A stretch of 64,000 nucleotides of DNA, from contig OY728119.1 of assembly GCA_963277665.1 (NCBI GenBank), positions 315,042,206 through 315,106,205 on the forward strand, read 5' to 3'. Numbering within the stretch: position 1 is the first letter of the stretch; the number at the start of each line of letters is the position of its first letter. The translations under genes and the position numbers were made by a program. Below, in pieces: positions 27,250-41,456 of this stretch. The DNA is from Viscum album (Eukaryota; Streptophyta; Magnoliopsida; Santalales; Viscaceae). A model generated the notes under the pieces. It saw only the letters and a program-made list of their open reading frames with translations. It did no database searches and had not been told where the DNA came from.

Positions 27250-27735
27250 GAAAACAGAGGATACTCAAAAATATGTTTCTGGGGAGCATGAATTTGAGCC
27301 TCCAACTCCACTGTTATCTTTTAAATATTTATCTGCTTCTACTAAAAATGCACCTGAAGAATTTATCACCCATGAAGGATCATCTCTTGATGATCTTTGA
27401 TCATCACTAGGTACTCAATGAACTTCTCTCCATCCTTGATTTCTGTCTCACCCTAGTCGAAAACATGCAGTGGGTCATGCACTAACATCCTTAGCTACAA
27501 CATTTGGAAGATATTGTGTAATCGGTCTAACTACGAAGGTAGATCAAAGAGAAATGAAACCTCATCATCTCTATACCTTATTTGGAAAGGGTCGATGATC
27601 CTCATAGATTTCTTGACTCCCCGGCCAAATATTTTTAATCCTCGTCACAACCATACTATACCTATCCTTAGGATTCCAACTCGATGATTTCACTAGGCAC
27701 TCATCCAAGAGAACACACTCTTCAGTCTAATAACA
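27250..27735 (-). pseudogene. Element 3 integrase C-terminal fragment
   Basis: The minus strand reads FGRGVKKSMRIIDPFQI (family FG.KGKLSPR.IGPFQI), then DEVSFLFDLPS, then LDRLHNIFQM and LRMLVHDPLHVFD (family L..VHNVFHVSQLR.YV.DP.HV). Further left, at about 27290, is an ATVELEAQIHAP relic of the EATWE.E..M chromodomain end. This is the integrase C-terminus of a Tekay/Del-like chromovirus. It joins directly to 5' LTR sequence at about 27780. Confidence 0.8.
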
Positions 27736-27779
27736 CTAACGATGTCCATATGATAGGTGCTACTCATCAGTTCTCATCA

Positions 27780-29460
27780 TGAAAAATATACACTGATAGA
27801 TCTTGAGAGAATACAATACGCAGATAAGGATCACCGCCAGGGCTAGGGGTGACACCAAAAACTCATTCTGGAATAACTTTCTCAATAGAGGTTCGACACG
27901 TAGGTAGTTTTTGTCACGTTGATACACAGAAATCATCCAAGGGAACGAAGATGAATAGAGGATCCCACTCCATACAACTATAGGGTATTCCAACAAGAAT
28001 ATCCAAGAAATCCACATGAAGGTATTGTTTTGGTAGGAGTGGTAAATGATTCATACAAACCAATAAGGAATGGATAAGTGGAATAAACCCTAATGAAGCT
28101 TATCCAAGTTACATAGCGATAGGAGATATAATCCATGTTAGAAAGAGTACACAGTATCTAGAAGCATAACACATCCTATCCCTTGACCCTAGGATCTTTC
28201 TCTGTAAACAGAACATGTCATTCAAACTATGTATGTATTGCATAGAGGAGTTCACGACATGTAGAGGGGTTACACGCAATGTCTTTATACACCAGGTATC
28301 GTCCATGTACTCTATTCATGTGTCGGTATAATGCAACAAACCGTATACCCATGCCAATGTTCTAGTACCTGGGGTAGCCCATGTACATGATCTAGTTCTT
28401 ATCGTGTGGGGTAGTAATGGTCGTTTAGGAAACCTGTGTACTCTAACCTATATCCTTTTACTTCTCCTGGTCCATGCTGAGTCATCCAAATGGGACTACA
28501 CGTTATGTAGTCAGGGACTACACATGTGTGTATTGGGTTCTTCTAGAAACACTTTTTCATTCTCCTTCTCGTTTCTACATCACCATCACCTTGAAAAACA
28601 TCTCCAATTGTGTGGGTAGACTAGGATCATCTCATATGAGCCTTTTTGTTATTCTAATAACTAATTTTTGTGTCTAATGAATTCAAAAAATGGATCTAAT
28701 GATCATTCTTGATTCCACACTAAAGAATTCCGAAGAATGTAAAAATCAAGAATCATTCATCATCTAATTCGCTCTATCTACATCGTTGCACCTCTATCAT
28801 GTCATTCTAATCCCAGATCTACGATTTCATATCACTTTCCCAATAAATGGGTATGCAATGATCGATTGATCAATATTTATCAAGCCATGATCCAAATGAA
28901 GAACACACATGTTGAATGATGAATGGGTGAGAAAATCACAAATCAATCAATTAGAAAAGATCTTGATCAATGTTAATGTCTTATCAGTTCATTTTCATTT
29001 GAATTAAAATCAAAGAAATCAACAATCATAAAGATAATTCTCCCATTAATTCCCACAAATAATCTCATCCTGAAATATTCAATATCTTCGAATCAATTCA
29101 TTTCTCAATTGATTTGTGTTCATTGTAGAAATAAATAATGGGAAATTAGAAAAAGTAAACCACATGCCCTATATAGATTAGGTTTTGTTGATCACATAAA
29201 ACTTATACCATCATACTCCATTCATTCTAACCCAAAATCATGATTCTCATAAAACTCATATATTAAATGATTTATAATATATCAAATGGTCTTGTTGCTT
29301 CTTCAATTAATTAAATGGTTTCATTAATTTTCAATTATTATATATAAATGGTATGAATAATATTTACAATTTTCTTATATTGTAGTTATAATTATGTGAT
29401 TACAAGTGTACTCGATGTCTAATATTTTTATTAAAATTTATAAATACATTCAATCTTCTA
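27780..29460 (-). repeat. Element 3, 5' LTR, truncated
   Basis: Partner of 25130-26927, starting at the point equivalent to about 25300 in the other copy, so the U5-side end is missing. Similarity is clear to about 29185. The right end is extrapolated from the other LTR's length. Open frames at 27760-28017, 28109-28306 and 28404-28677 lie in this LTR and are not genes. Confidence 0.68.
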
Positions 29461-29891
29461 AATATATAATTTTATATTTTTACAACATATAATTATCTTA
29501 GTAAATACATTGGTTTTAATTTTTATAAATAAAGTCCTAATTATGTAATTATGATTCTATTATAAAATCAGTATCATTATTTCCATACTATAAAAGAGAA
29601 TATAATTTCAAGACAAATAAATTTAATAATTACATTTATTTTAAGGCATAAAAATAATTACGAATAATAAATATATGTCAATTAATAATTTCAAAATGAA
29701 TTAATGGATTTAAAATCAATAATAAAACACACTCTTAGGACCCAAAGGTTCAATTTCATTGTGGATTAACAACATAACCATCATATTTTAAGAAATTACA
29801 TACATTTCCTCTAAAACATTTACTTATACATGATTCCCTCTTGGACATATTATACATAATATTCTTCTTCATTAATAGGGATATGAGGAAA
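29461..29891. other. AT-rich spacer, unassigned
   Basis: Nothing recognisable between elements 3 and 4. Either element boundary could shift by up to about 100 bp into this stretch. Confidence 0.4.
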
Positions 29892-30341
29892 TGTAAGATT
29901 ATAGTTAGATAAAACACTTCATAATTGGTAAATTGTTACCAATGTAACATAAAAGATTAATCATTACATCATAAAAAGTGATATACATGATCTTGAGTGA
30001 AATTTATTAATTAAAGGAATATTATAATGGAACCATATGTCATAGTCAAGGGGAACATAACCTAAACATAGATCATGTAACATAAACATAGAACTATAAA
30101 TGGATGATATTAAAGACATAGAATATACCATGAAATATTAATTTGGAATTAGAAAACAATAATCATGGAATGTGGTGATTTAAGATACAAATGTGGTATG
30201 TGAATAAGTATATAAAATCATAACATATGTCAGGGATCTCAGCTAAGTCCCTCATAACATAGTGGGAAAAGTTAAAAGAATCATGTCCATATAAATGACT
30301 AAGTTAACTTAAATATAATTATTTGGTGATTTCAATGTAAA

Positions 30342-30362
30342 ATATATATATATATATATAAT
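30342..30362. repeat. (TA)n microsatellite
   Basis: About ten TA units in the element 4 5' LTR. The equivalent place in the 3' LTR (about 37040-37060) holds only scattered TATA words, so the run expanded after insertion or shrank in the other copy. Confidence 0.8.
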
Positions 30363-31211
30363 GTATTCAATAAAATATTTTTATAGTCATAAAATATATT
30401 TTATAGGATTAAGATAAGAACAGACCCAATGTTACACATAAAATACTTTAATATAATTAAGATGCTTTACTGCCTTTTAATGGAGAACATATATTAACTC
30501 TTCTTTTTAGAATCTTTATAAATTCAATATTTCAAAATAAAAATCATATTTTAGAGTGAAATAAAAAAAATCATTGTGGTAAATTTTTGGTATTTTTCTA
30601 TGAATTTAATTTTTTGATGAATAGTGAAAAATAATGAATTTTAATTAAAAACTACTTTTTCTACAAATTTATTTATTTTGATAAATTATATTATTATTTG
30701 GTTATAAATTCACCATATATCAATAACTTATAAAATAATAAATTTTAGATCACTATAATCAATTTCACTTTGAAATTGGGTATTAAAACATAGTAAACTT
30801 TTGAACGCTTTTACTTTAAAAACTCACATTATCGTCCCATCAGTATGATAAAATTTAAATTAATTTATTCTAAGTATATTATTGTAATTTGGAAATTTAT
30901 ATTCCATATTAGGAATAAGATTATTTTTTAATTTATATTAATTATTACTATGTTTTTTATTAAACATATTAGTGAAAGTAATTAAAATTAATTACAATGA
31001 TTGAGGTGAAATTAAGAATTTCAAGGGAATAAACCTTACTATTAATGAACCAAGTGACCTAAAAAATTGTCCAAAATCCAATGTACGTACATATGTATAA
31101 CATATAATTTATTATATATAATTGGAACCATTATTGGATCCAATTTCAATGGAAAAAACGTGGGTAGATTTCCTTTTTTCAAAATTTACAAGAGTGACAC
31201 TCCTCTTCCAC

Positions 31212-31220
31212 TATAAAAAG
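31212..31220 (+). promoter_or_regulatory. TATA box of element 4 5' LTR
   Basis: TATAAAAAG lies in a position shared by the other LTR copies of the family at 41637 and 59389, followed by a C/T-rich stretch. Conservation among diverged copies suggests it is the LTR promoter TATA box. Transcription would start about 30 bp further right. Confidence 0.55.
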
Positions 31221-33823
31221 GCTTCATCTACTCCAACTTCTCCACACCTATAAATACACTTTGTATTGAATAATATATTACAAAATAGCTATTAAAAATC
31301 TCTTAATGCATCATATAAGCCTCCCCTTGGTCATAAATCCATTCAAGAAAGCCTATTTGTACAATCCAAAATGATTTACCTGATTAAGAGTCAACATATT
31401 TCTTCAAGATCATTAGTTTTATTTTCTTTTTACACCCCCTCATATATCTTTATTAGATGATTATAAAATAGAACTTGAAAATTAAATATATATTTTTTTT
31501 ATTAAATGTTTTTTACATACACTTACACACACTTACATCTAATGGATTACGAACATACTGTTTATGTGTATGAAGAACTACCACCTCATGAAATGATGAT
31601 TGTTCATGTTTCCTTTACAACCTCTCACGGTTGGTATTATGATAGAAAATATGTTTATATATTTCATATATGATATATATTTATTATTTATTCTTATTTA
31701 ATTCTTTTATAACACATAATTTATTAATTTTTGTTTTTTAAAATGAGAACATCATTTGTGGAAGAGTTGACTATCGCCACCTAAAAGTAATGTAAATCGT
31801 TCACACGATACATGGAATGCATAAAAGATGGTTTTTTTAAACAAAAGTCAAATAAAAAAATATAATATTCATTACATAATTTCCATTCTATAAATATAAT
31901 ATATATCATTTTCTTTATAACACTTTCACTAACTAAAAATGTGATAACGTGGTTTGTGGACGTATGGACTACCACTTCCTCGAGACGACATGATTCCATT
32001 TTAATAACTATTATTATATGTGTAAGTATATATATGGTTAAATATAAAGGTATTTATGTTATAATTATCATTATCTAATAATATAATTTCACTTACCTTC
32101 TTTCCATAATGATCATTAAAAAACGGGAAACATACTCATGCGTAAGTACTGTCTATCATCTCCATGATTGTAATGTTTGTTCATTTTACATGAACTTATT
32201 TAATGATTGGTTTTGAAAGTATAGATGATGTATAAAAATGATTATTATTTCATGATTATTATTCTGTATATTTTTATTCAATGACACCTTGGACCATATT
32301 TTACCTTCCAATGTTATTTTGGGCCCATAAACCAACTTTGGTCAAAACACCAAACACAAACAAGATTGTTTAATTAGTTGTATACAACATGAAAATAAAT
32401 TAAATAAAATTAATGAAGAACATGAAATATTTTATGAAGTAAATAATTAACATAATTCTATTATTTATGAATATAAGGAAACACGTGGAAATTCATACTT
32501 AAGGTAAGGGATTTTCATCTTACATATTACATAAATGAGATAAATGTCATATTCACAACTTACTTATTTTCATGTTGTACCTACTACACATTTTGATATA
32601 TTATATCATGAATTGTTTTATATTAATTTTATTAAATTTTTTCATTTTATTTTTATTACTTTTTTTCATTCGATTCATATATTCCCACAGTTGTAAGGTA
32701 TTTAATCTCAATATCATTCCATTGAGATGTTTTGTAAGGTTTTGCACCAAATTTCAATTATATGGTTTATATACAACCAATTTACATGTTGTATCACAAA
32801 TTTCATCATTATTATGATATTATGATATTATTTATTTTTATTACTTAATGGGGATTATAATTCTAATTTTTCAACGTGGAATGAGACACTTTATAATTTT
32901 TAATGATTATTTCCCTCTAGAATTGTTTTTAAGGGTAATTCTGTTCAACAATGTCAACAATACTTGTTTTTGTTTATGATACATTGGGTAATAATTATAA
33001 AAATATGTATTATTCATTCAATATAGCTATTTGATAATGTATGTTTTTTATTTATTATTCAATATAAAGAATTATTTGGACATTAAATGACTAGTGGGGA
33101 CCAGACGTTATATATCCCCTCGATGCATTAACAGGTTCTCATGAGACAAATTTGTTTTCCAAAATAAATGAGTTTCTATATATATTTTAACCATATTGTG
33201 AAAGGTATTGATGGTACTAGTTTTCATGTTCTTGATACATGATATCAAATAATTAATCATTAATTTATTTTTATTCAGTTATTTCTTATCCATGATATTT
33301 TTCAACCACATATATATAGATACATTCAATTATTATTTTATTGATTAAGTGGTATGTCTTTTATATTCATACCTTTCTATATAGACATTTCCTTATCTAA
33401 TTATTTTAATGGAACAAGTTATAAGTTATTTATATTTCTATGTTAATATTGACTTATCTAGTTATTTGAATGGCATGTGCTACTAGTTGTTTACCTTTCT
33501 ATATTGGTTTGTTTCTATTGATTCATTGTTGATTCCACATTAATTTTCCATATTATGCATTTTATCTCAGCATTATTATGCTTCTTTTTCACTGGTTATG
33601 AAGAGGAATCCTTTGATATTGTTTCAAATATGTGGTTTATTTATTTTTATTATTTATCATCTTTGTATTTATTATTTACCAATGCATTATGGGTATCATA
33701 TATGTAATATGTCATTCCAAGATTGATAAAGGGATCGGTAATTCAAGAATCGATTCCTTGTAATCATTCCAATGCAATTAAGTAAATCACTATCTCTAGG
33801 AATCTATGGTCAGGGGATTGTAA

Positions 33824-33836
33824 TTGGTATCAAAGG
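33824..33836 (+). other. Element 4 primer binding site (initiator Met tRNA)
   Basis: TTGGTATCAAAGG immediately follows the LTR end. It matches the TTGGTATCAGAGC expected for initiator Met tRNA priming at 11 of 13 positions. This is the best preserved Ty3 primer site in the window and fixes the plus orientation of the element. Confidence 0.85.
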
Positions 33837-34559
33837 GTGTTTAGTAGAAAACATGGAAACTAGATTTAGAAAACATAGATTAAGGAACATAACGACAAGA
33901 TAGAATTTGAGGAACATCATATAATATTTGTATGTTGAGTTCATGTGGGTATTCCTAGTAATACATCATTGTTTGAATACAACTAGGGTACATAGTTCTG
34001 GCACAGATATACCTATTAGTAATAGTGTATTGGGCCTGAATCAGCATAACATGGTATATGAAAATAAGCCCTATTGCACACCTTGTTTGACACTTCAGTG
34101 TGATATTCTTATGATAGTTCACATTTTATTTACAAACCATTATGAATGATTTAAAAGTAAATACATCCCCAATTAAACCAGGTTTATTATTTTGAGATTA
34201 GTTGAGAAGAATATTTTCAATTTAGGATTGGTGTTTCACTAGTGTTGATATTATACATTATATTACATTATGTTATGATAAAATTCACTGTATTCCATTA
34301 TTTATAAATGTCTCCTTGAAAGAACCATGGTATCATTACTCATGGAAAATGTAGATATTTCCTTATTAAGGAAACCTATATAGATGGTATTGGAATGGAG
34401 AAAACTATTGAAATATATGGGAAACTTAATCAGGTTATGAAAAATAACATTACACGGATGGATAAACCTATAACACAAAGAGAATATTATATGCTGGATC
34501 ACAAAATTCAATATAATACACTATCATTTAGTAGGAATATTTATCCAATAGTAACATAT

Positions 34560-35300
34560 TAGTGGATTAAGTCTCTAGAGAAGATACATATGGACTTGGG
34601 ATACAATGAAATGGAAAAGTTTACACTTTGGTTCTATTATCTCTAAGGTGATGATGATCAATAATGGTCACTGATCTAGAATACTAGGGAGGAATAAGAA
34701 ATATAACTCATGAAATGTTGGACTTTTAAGGACACACTCTTCGATAAATACTTACCCCATTATCAACAAATTGCGATAAATAAGAACTTCATTAAGATTA
34801 AAAAAAATGAAGAATAAATTATTGAATATTATGAACCTACCTTTAGAAGGTTATCTATGTATGGTGCAGATAATATATGAAACATGGAGTGCAAGATTAA
34901 CCACATCTTTGAATGACTGAAGGCAAATGACTAAAAGGTTTTGGTTTCTCAAAACATTCCTTCATATGATGAAATAGTTTTATGTTCAATAAAAAATGAA
35001 AGTATTCTCCAAGTATTATGGCTCCAGATGGATGTATAATAAATATTGAAAGGAAGAGTAAATAATATATACTGGGAATAAGGGAAAGAAGGATTTTCCA
35101 AAATGTGATAACTATAGAAGAAATCACCATCATACAGGCATGAAATGATTGGGAGTCTTTTATTAGTGCAGATAGAAGGGTTACCAGAGAAAAGAATGCA
35201 TAGGGAAGATAGAAAACAATTACATTCATTGTTACAACTGCATGGAGATGGGGAATAATGAAAATTAGTTCCCCAAGCATCAATAAAAATTTACCTCAAA
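34560..35300 (+). pseudogene. Element 4 gag: capsid segment and zinc knuckle
   Basis: The plus strand gives the LTR-retrotransposon capsid pattern in order: LWFYYL-stop-GDDDQ-stop-WS (family F..F.L.GDA..WW), then ITHEMLDF, then KYLPHYQQIA, and IIEYYEPTFRRLSMYG (family V.EY..KF..LSRY). A zinc knuckle follows at 35230-35271, reading CYNCMEMGNNEN-stop-F, so His is Asn and the last Cys is Phe. Frameshifts and stops are frequent. The reverse-strand open frame at 34897-35283 is a shadow of this gag. Confidence 0.82.
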
Positions 35301-36525
35301 AGAATCTAAGACTTCAAGGTCAATCATATATTATTGACACAATATAAGTAGAATGATTAATGTACATTAATATTTAGATCAAATAAATTTGTTTTAAAAT
35401 AATTTTTTATTTTATTTTTATCATAAGATTTATTTAATATGTAAGGATTGTAGTGTAGTTATTTTTTTTTTGAGGATTCAAGATCATATATAGAATGGTA
35501 CAAAAAAACATATTCATTAAAATGTAATGTTTTTTGTAAAACACACGGTTGCAGGAAAGATAACCCTTAATATCTTCCAAATGTTAAGATAATGATGTTT
35601 GGATAAAATAATGGTCGGCTTGGATAATTTCAATCAGATAAGCACTGACTCCCATGGAAATGTGTAAGGATTTATTGAAAAAGTGGTTTATAAAAACATT
35701 GATCAAGATTACATAATTTTTGTATTTAATGAGTATATAAAATAATATATATTCTATTTAAGGAATAAGAAGCATGCATTTATTCAATAAGGTTTTATGG
35801 TAAACCATGTTATAACCATATTTCGATAGAATACGTGATGAAGGTATTCAAATGTTTGGAATGTGATAATTTAATGATGCCTCATTATGATTAAATGGTA
35901 TTGATAATTTCATTTTTATTAATTCAGTGACCTTGCTTCTAATAATTTGGATCATAATGTTTTGGAAAACTTAACCCCTTATAAAATGGTTGATCATTAA
36001 ATGTTATTTTATAGGTTAACCTATTAATTCTCTATATGAAGAATCTTGTGCTTATTGGTGAAGTAGTATTAGTTCAAGATGTAATAAAAGGAAAATATTA
36101 TGTTTATTGAAATGTGTATATACATATATTCATAGATAATGAATGAATTCCACAACTCTATAAAAAAGGGTCTCAAATAAAAATGTTATATTATTCTCAA
36201 CATTTTTAATGATATCAATGACCACCATTCACACCTTTAGTTTATGGTTTTGTGGTAAAAATGATTCATCAAAACAAATTGTCTAGCATTCTCCATCAAA
36301 ACAAAATTGTTATATTTTTATTCTATATTTGTGTTTCCATTTCCCCCTTATGTTCTCCTACTAGAGAACCTAGTTACATGACCATTTTACTTTCCTTTAC
36401 CTCTTATTTAGAATATGTTTTATTGACCCTATACATGATGTGGGTTATTCAACCATAGTATTTTTGAATATCAATCCCTTTAGTACTGAGATAATTTTGA
36501 AATTTTTATGATTCAATTTAATTAT
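35301..36525 (+). other. Element 4 internal region after gag, no pol found
   Basis: About 1.2 kb between the zinc knuckle and the polypurine tract. A full Ty3 pol needs about 3.5-4 kb, so pol cannot be complete here, and no protease, RT, RNase H or integrase motif could be read. It may be a non-autonomous leader/trailer or the scar of a deletion. Confidence 0.6.
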
Positions 36526-36536
36526 GTGAGGGAGAA
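36526..36536 (+). other. Element 4 polypurine tract
   Basis: GTGAGGGAGAA abuts the TGTAACACC start of the 3' LTR. This arrangement, a G-rich purine run plus GAGAA followed by TGTAACACC, is characteristic of Tekay/Del-like chromoviruses and fixes the LTR boundary exactly. Confidence 0.82.
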
Positions 36537-37730
36537 TGTAACACCGCTAAATAATAAAGTAAGAAAATTATTTTCAATTGTGTGTCTGACACACCAATCC
36601 TATTTTGTAAGGAAATATAATATCTTGAGATATTACAATATAATTGCTATCATAAATAAATAAATAAAACATATATCCTGGAATGAACAAAAACACCATG
36701 TTAACTTTCTATACATGTGAGAATGACCTTGTTCGATATCTTGTGGTACACACAAGATCATGTTTTAACCGAACCATAATATATTATTACAATATTATTA
36801 TTTAACAAAAAAATACATATCCTATACATTAAATTATTGGGTATGAATATTATCTACTATCTTATTAAAATCTATGATTTAAACCAACATAAAATTAATT
36901 CACTGGTTATAAATTAATTAGAAATGAATAATAGATCTAATTGAATATAAAGCGAATATTTTTATGGAAAACTATTTTTATTGTCATAAAGATATTTTCC
37001 CTTAATAAATTTAATTAATTATAATTAAAGGGTGATATAAATGTAATATATATTATACATATAAAATAAAATATTTTTTGACACTCATCCAATATATTTT
37101 ATCGACATAATATAAGAACAAACACAATATTACACATTAAATACTATATTTTTATTAAGAAACTTTAACCACCTTTTAATGGAGAAACCATTTTAAATAA
37201 AAACAATTTATAAAATTTATAGATTATATATTTCAAAATAAACTTTATATTTTAAATAAAAATAAAAAATTAGGCTACGTTTAATTTTTGGTATTTTTCT
37301 ATGAAGTTTCATTTTTGGAGGAATAGTGAAAAATACTTAATTTTAATTCAAAAATACCTTTTTGAATAATTTATTTATAGTGTAAAATTATATTTATTTT
37401 TAATTAAAATTATATCAATAATTTATCAATTAATATATTTAGTTCAAATGAATGAATTTCACATTAAAATTGGGTATAAAAACTTAGCAAACATTTGGAC
37501 ATTTTTACTTTAAAAACATGCATTGTCATCCAATTTGTAGGATTAAATTTAAATTATTTTCTTCCTAATATATGATTAGAAATTGTGAAAATGGATTCCA
37601 TATTTTGAATAATCATAATATATAATTTCCAAAAATTTTAATGTTTTGTTTTTTGACCAAAAATATTACTGAAAGTAATTAAAAGTAATTACAACGATTA
37701 AGGTGAAGTTAAACTTAACAAGGGACTAAA
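36537..37730 (+). repeat. Element 4, 3' LTR, left part
   Basis: It begins TGTAACACCGC directly after the polypurine tract. It continues until interrupted by the solo LTR at 37731 and resumes at 41457. The segment around 36690-36790 aligns with 45325-45430, the separated left tip of element 5's LTR. Confidence 0.85.
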
Positions 37731-40700
37731 TGTAACGCCCCGACCCCAGTTACCTAGATTTGGTGCATAGTTACATAAAATTTGCATGATACAAGTAAAT
37801 CATGTCCCGAAAGACTGATCAGTTCAGTAGCTTTGGAAATACTAGATACATTCATAAGTTTTACATTACATTATAAAATTAAAAAACTACAACAATAATG
37901 TTTCCATGGACCACACTCATATCCCCTCAAACTATCCCTACAGATCAGTCATAAAATACTTCTTTGCATCCTGGGAAAAATAAAACAAAGAAAATGGTGA
38001 TCTCAGATGCTCAGTAAGGAAAACAATATTGCGGAAACTTTTAAAAATAAGTATAAACATTTAATGAATGGTATAAGACTAAAACAAAATCCTTTTAAAC
38101 ATTAAATTCATCCTAATATGTAAAATATAAAATCAAATAATTCCATTTACTTATTAACATGGATATTCTACAAGTTTAATAATCACATGCAACATCAATA
38201 GCCACATTCAGAATGATGAAATGCATAATGCCATACATCATAACCAGATAGTCATAGACTTGTGCCAAGATTACAAATACGATTTTGTCAAGGCCTTGTT
38301 CCAAGACACTAGTTTGTCCCATGAGACCTACCAATGCATTGAGGAGCTATAGCAGGCTCCACCCATCACATACTAAGTCCAAGGCATTCCTTATATGAAA
38401 AGTCTTAAACATAATATAAACATTCGTATTAAAACTAGCATTCTAAATGTCAATAATATATCCATAAACCATGAATGGTATAAAATAACACATCCGTAGT
38501 CAAACTTATCACAAAACCTTCAATAAAATATGGAATTTTTGTATCATAATAAATTAACTTAAAAAAACATAAATATCATCAAAGGATGTTCACATAGAAG
38601 AAATCATATATTGTTTAGAGAAATACCTCTTTCTATTTTGAAATAATTTAATAGTAATATAAATATAAAATTAAAAAATTATTTTTGAAAATATTCTTAT
38701 AATATTTTAAGGGATGCTTCGACAATGTTATAATTTCAGAAAATAGCCGCACCCACCGTATAAGTTAAATAACATTTTACCTTAATTTTTTCGAAAATGT
38801 CATAAAGTAACTAGTTTGGAAAATGACGAAAAGATTCCTTTCAAAAACATATAAGGTCAAATAAGGGTATAAATTAATTTATCCCATTTTTTATTAAACA
38901 ATAAAAATGTTTTGAAATATATTTTTAGGAATCATGGATGGGGATGATAAAGTGATCCCGGTAGATAATTATGTATTAACAACCTCAGATAATGAAGAGA
39001 TTGCGAAATTAACCCTTACCTTGTTCTTTTCCATGGTCTATGGTAGGTTAAACTGATTTATAATGGGGAAATAATTGTTATTAAATTATAAAAGAACCAT
39101 ATACATTAATATGACATCATATGTGATCTCTTAATATTGCTATGTTAATGATATTTTAGTAGTATCATCGTTTTGGGTGTTAACTGGTTTGTTTTCCTTT
39201 ATGTGCTTTGTATCATAAGTAATGTTTGTTGTGGATATGATGTATCTTATTCATATTCAAAATGATATTATGTTATTAAACATTATTTTTAATAATAAAA
39301 TGAAAATTAGTCTTGAATGGATACAATGGGGAATGAATCTCATTGCGTTGGTGGAGACAGTAATCTGTATGTATGGACGAGCGACAATATCATTATTTTG
39401 ATACTAAAATAATATATAATTGAATGGTTTATCATATATACAGAATAATTATCACGTTATATTTATTATTTACATCAAATATACATCATTATTATATCCA
39501 TCCAAATAATAATGTATTGAATAACAACTACACTACGATGTGGAGATGGTAAGCCATACGTACGCACGTATGGTGGCTTGTAATTAAAAGGATGGATGGA
39601 ATAATGAATATGGTTGTACCATATTTATAATAACATCACAGTATATAGAATATATAGGAGTTAGTATTTTATAATGAAAACAACCAAGAAATCGATACTA
39701 GAAGAAGAAAGGAACTTGAAAAAGGTGATTAACTATTTACCTCTTCTTCGGGTTCTTCCTTTTGATTGGATCATAAGGGCTCCAAAGGATGGATTTATGA
39801 CAAAATTAAGGCCTATAGGATGAAGGTAGGAAAGTTGAGAGGATATTTGGGCTGGTTTTGTCCGATCCAAATGGCATTGAAGGTGTGAATGTGAGAGAAG
39901 GTGAAGTTCCATTTTATAAGAGAGGTGAGGGGCGCCTTAGGAAATCATTGAAATATTAGTTTATAATAAACTCTTTTTCGTTTTCATATGGCTCCTAAAT
40001 TATTTATTTTTTGTATAAGGTGTGGATGGGTCAAAAAACACTCAACCAATAGGTTTTAGAAAGGTTTGGGTCACTATATTATCCTTATCGTTTAGATTTA
40101 ACTCTTAGTTAATTAGTTTGACATTTACCATTTCTATTTGTATTTTTATATTATATGGTTAATAAACTTACTATAAACTTATAAGAGAACCCCAAGTGTT
40201 TAATTAATGAAATATATAATATTATATAACCCCTTTGGACAAACCTTAGATTTTTAGGAACAGAATATCAATTAATAACATAACATTTGTTTTAAAATCT
40301 CTTTTATGTCAATTCTGACACTATATGCTATTTTTTTTATTTCATAAAAGAATTATTAATTCGAAAAATATTTATTTAATCATCCATAAAATTTCATATT
40401 AACCTATAAAAGTAGGGTAATTCATAAAAAGTCTCAAATTACATTTATTTGAATATTTATAATATCAATTAGTTTAATATTTCATTAATAATGTAATTAC
40501 TGCATCATCATTGTGTCATTAATAAACTAAATTTCTTAATGTATAAAAAATATAAATAAAATACCATTATATAGGAAATATTTTTATCTTTCTAATGGAT
40601 ATTTATAGTACAATTTATCTTATGTGTAACCCTATATTAAAATTGGTTTATTTATTAACATTTGAATTTAACACTTTTAACCCTTCTTTGAGTTAAATAA

Positions 40701-41456
40701 TAATAAATGTCCTAATCTAATTCAAGTGGACCTAAAGGATAATATTTTATTCCTAAGGTTTTTTATGTCGAATTAAAATTATACAACAGAATTAGGACAT
40801 GTTTTAGGGTAATAAGAATATGATTTTTACCTTTAATTACCCTATATACTTTAAACTGTGGTAAATAATAGTCAAAAGTAATTGTTCACCAAAAAAATAT
40901 TTTCATCTAATTTAACCACATTATAATTACTGATATAAACCTTGTCTCTTAGATATTCTAAATTCAACTCATATAAGCGGTAAAATTGAGTTTTATGTAA
41001 ATGTGAAAATGCTCTTAAGAGGTGGGTAAAAGACGGTAAAAAGTTCAATATAATTTATATATAAAAAAATTATTATAAACATACTCCAATGAATTATATT
41101 GAACTTATATATGAATTATGTATCTATTTTGATCTAAAATAAATTTAAATAAAATAAATAATTTTTTAAATAAAAATTCGGGTTTAATCAATAACTCTGT
41201 GTTTTTCACTATTCATCAAAATTTGAATGTTTTATGAAAAATACCAAAAATTCAACGTAAGCTAATTTTGATATTCCAAATCCAAAAATGGAGTCCATTT
41301 TGAAAGATAAAATAGATAAAATTTCTAAAAGTGGGCATTACAATTCATAACGGCTAGTTTTACTGGTCGTGATGTGTTAGAATCTCGAAGTTGCATACAA
41401 TGCAAGCTATTACATTATTCAATGGGAAAAGTACTATGGATGGTTGGGGTGTTACC
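37731..41456 (-). mobile_element. Solo LTR of a Ty3/gypsy (Tekay-like) element nested in the element 4 3' LTR
   Basis: The insert begins TGTAACGCCCCGACC and ends GGTTGGGGTGTTACC, so its two ends form an inverted repeat of about 15 bp, typical of this LTR type. It is flanked by CTAAA (37726-37730) and TTAAA (41457-41461), a probable 5-bp target duplication with one change. The flanks join to restore the LTR order seen in elements 4 (5' copy) and 5. Inside, 41190-41300 is the reverse complement of the family's LTR block near 37280-37340, so the insert is a minus-strand relative. No internal coding region exists. Confidence 0.84.

Larger units (their letters stand above)
25130..29460 (-). mobile_element. 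Element 3: internally deleted Ty3/gypsy retrotransposon
   Basis: Two direct repeats (about 25130-26927 and 27780-29460) flank only about 0.85 kb, which holds the integrase C-terminus on the minus strand. PBS, gag, PR, RT, RNase H, most of IN and the last 150-180 bp of the 5' LTR are missing, consistent with one large deletion. Orientation comes from the integrase relic and a reversed polypurine tract beside the left LTR. Ends are approximate. Confidence 0.72.
29892..33823 (+). repeat. Element 4, 5' LTR
   Basis: It aligns with the 3' LTR (36537-44252 minus the insert) and with element 5's LTR. Shared blocks are the CCTTTTAATGGA block at about 30475 (37172, 58650), the TTTTTGGTATTTTTCTATGAA block at about 30583 (37290), the CATCTAATGG..TA-C block at about 31537 (41963, 59721) and GGTTATGAAGAGGAA at about 33595 (44027). 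The right end is fixed by the primer site. The TG at 29892 predicts 3932 bp, close to the 3' LTR without its insert, but flanking duplication was not confirmed. Confidence 0.72.

Noticed and set aside
34897..35283. 128-codon open frame on the minus strand
   Set aside because: It lies opposite the element 4 gag and zinc knuckle, which read on the plus strand with family motifs. It is a shadow frame.
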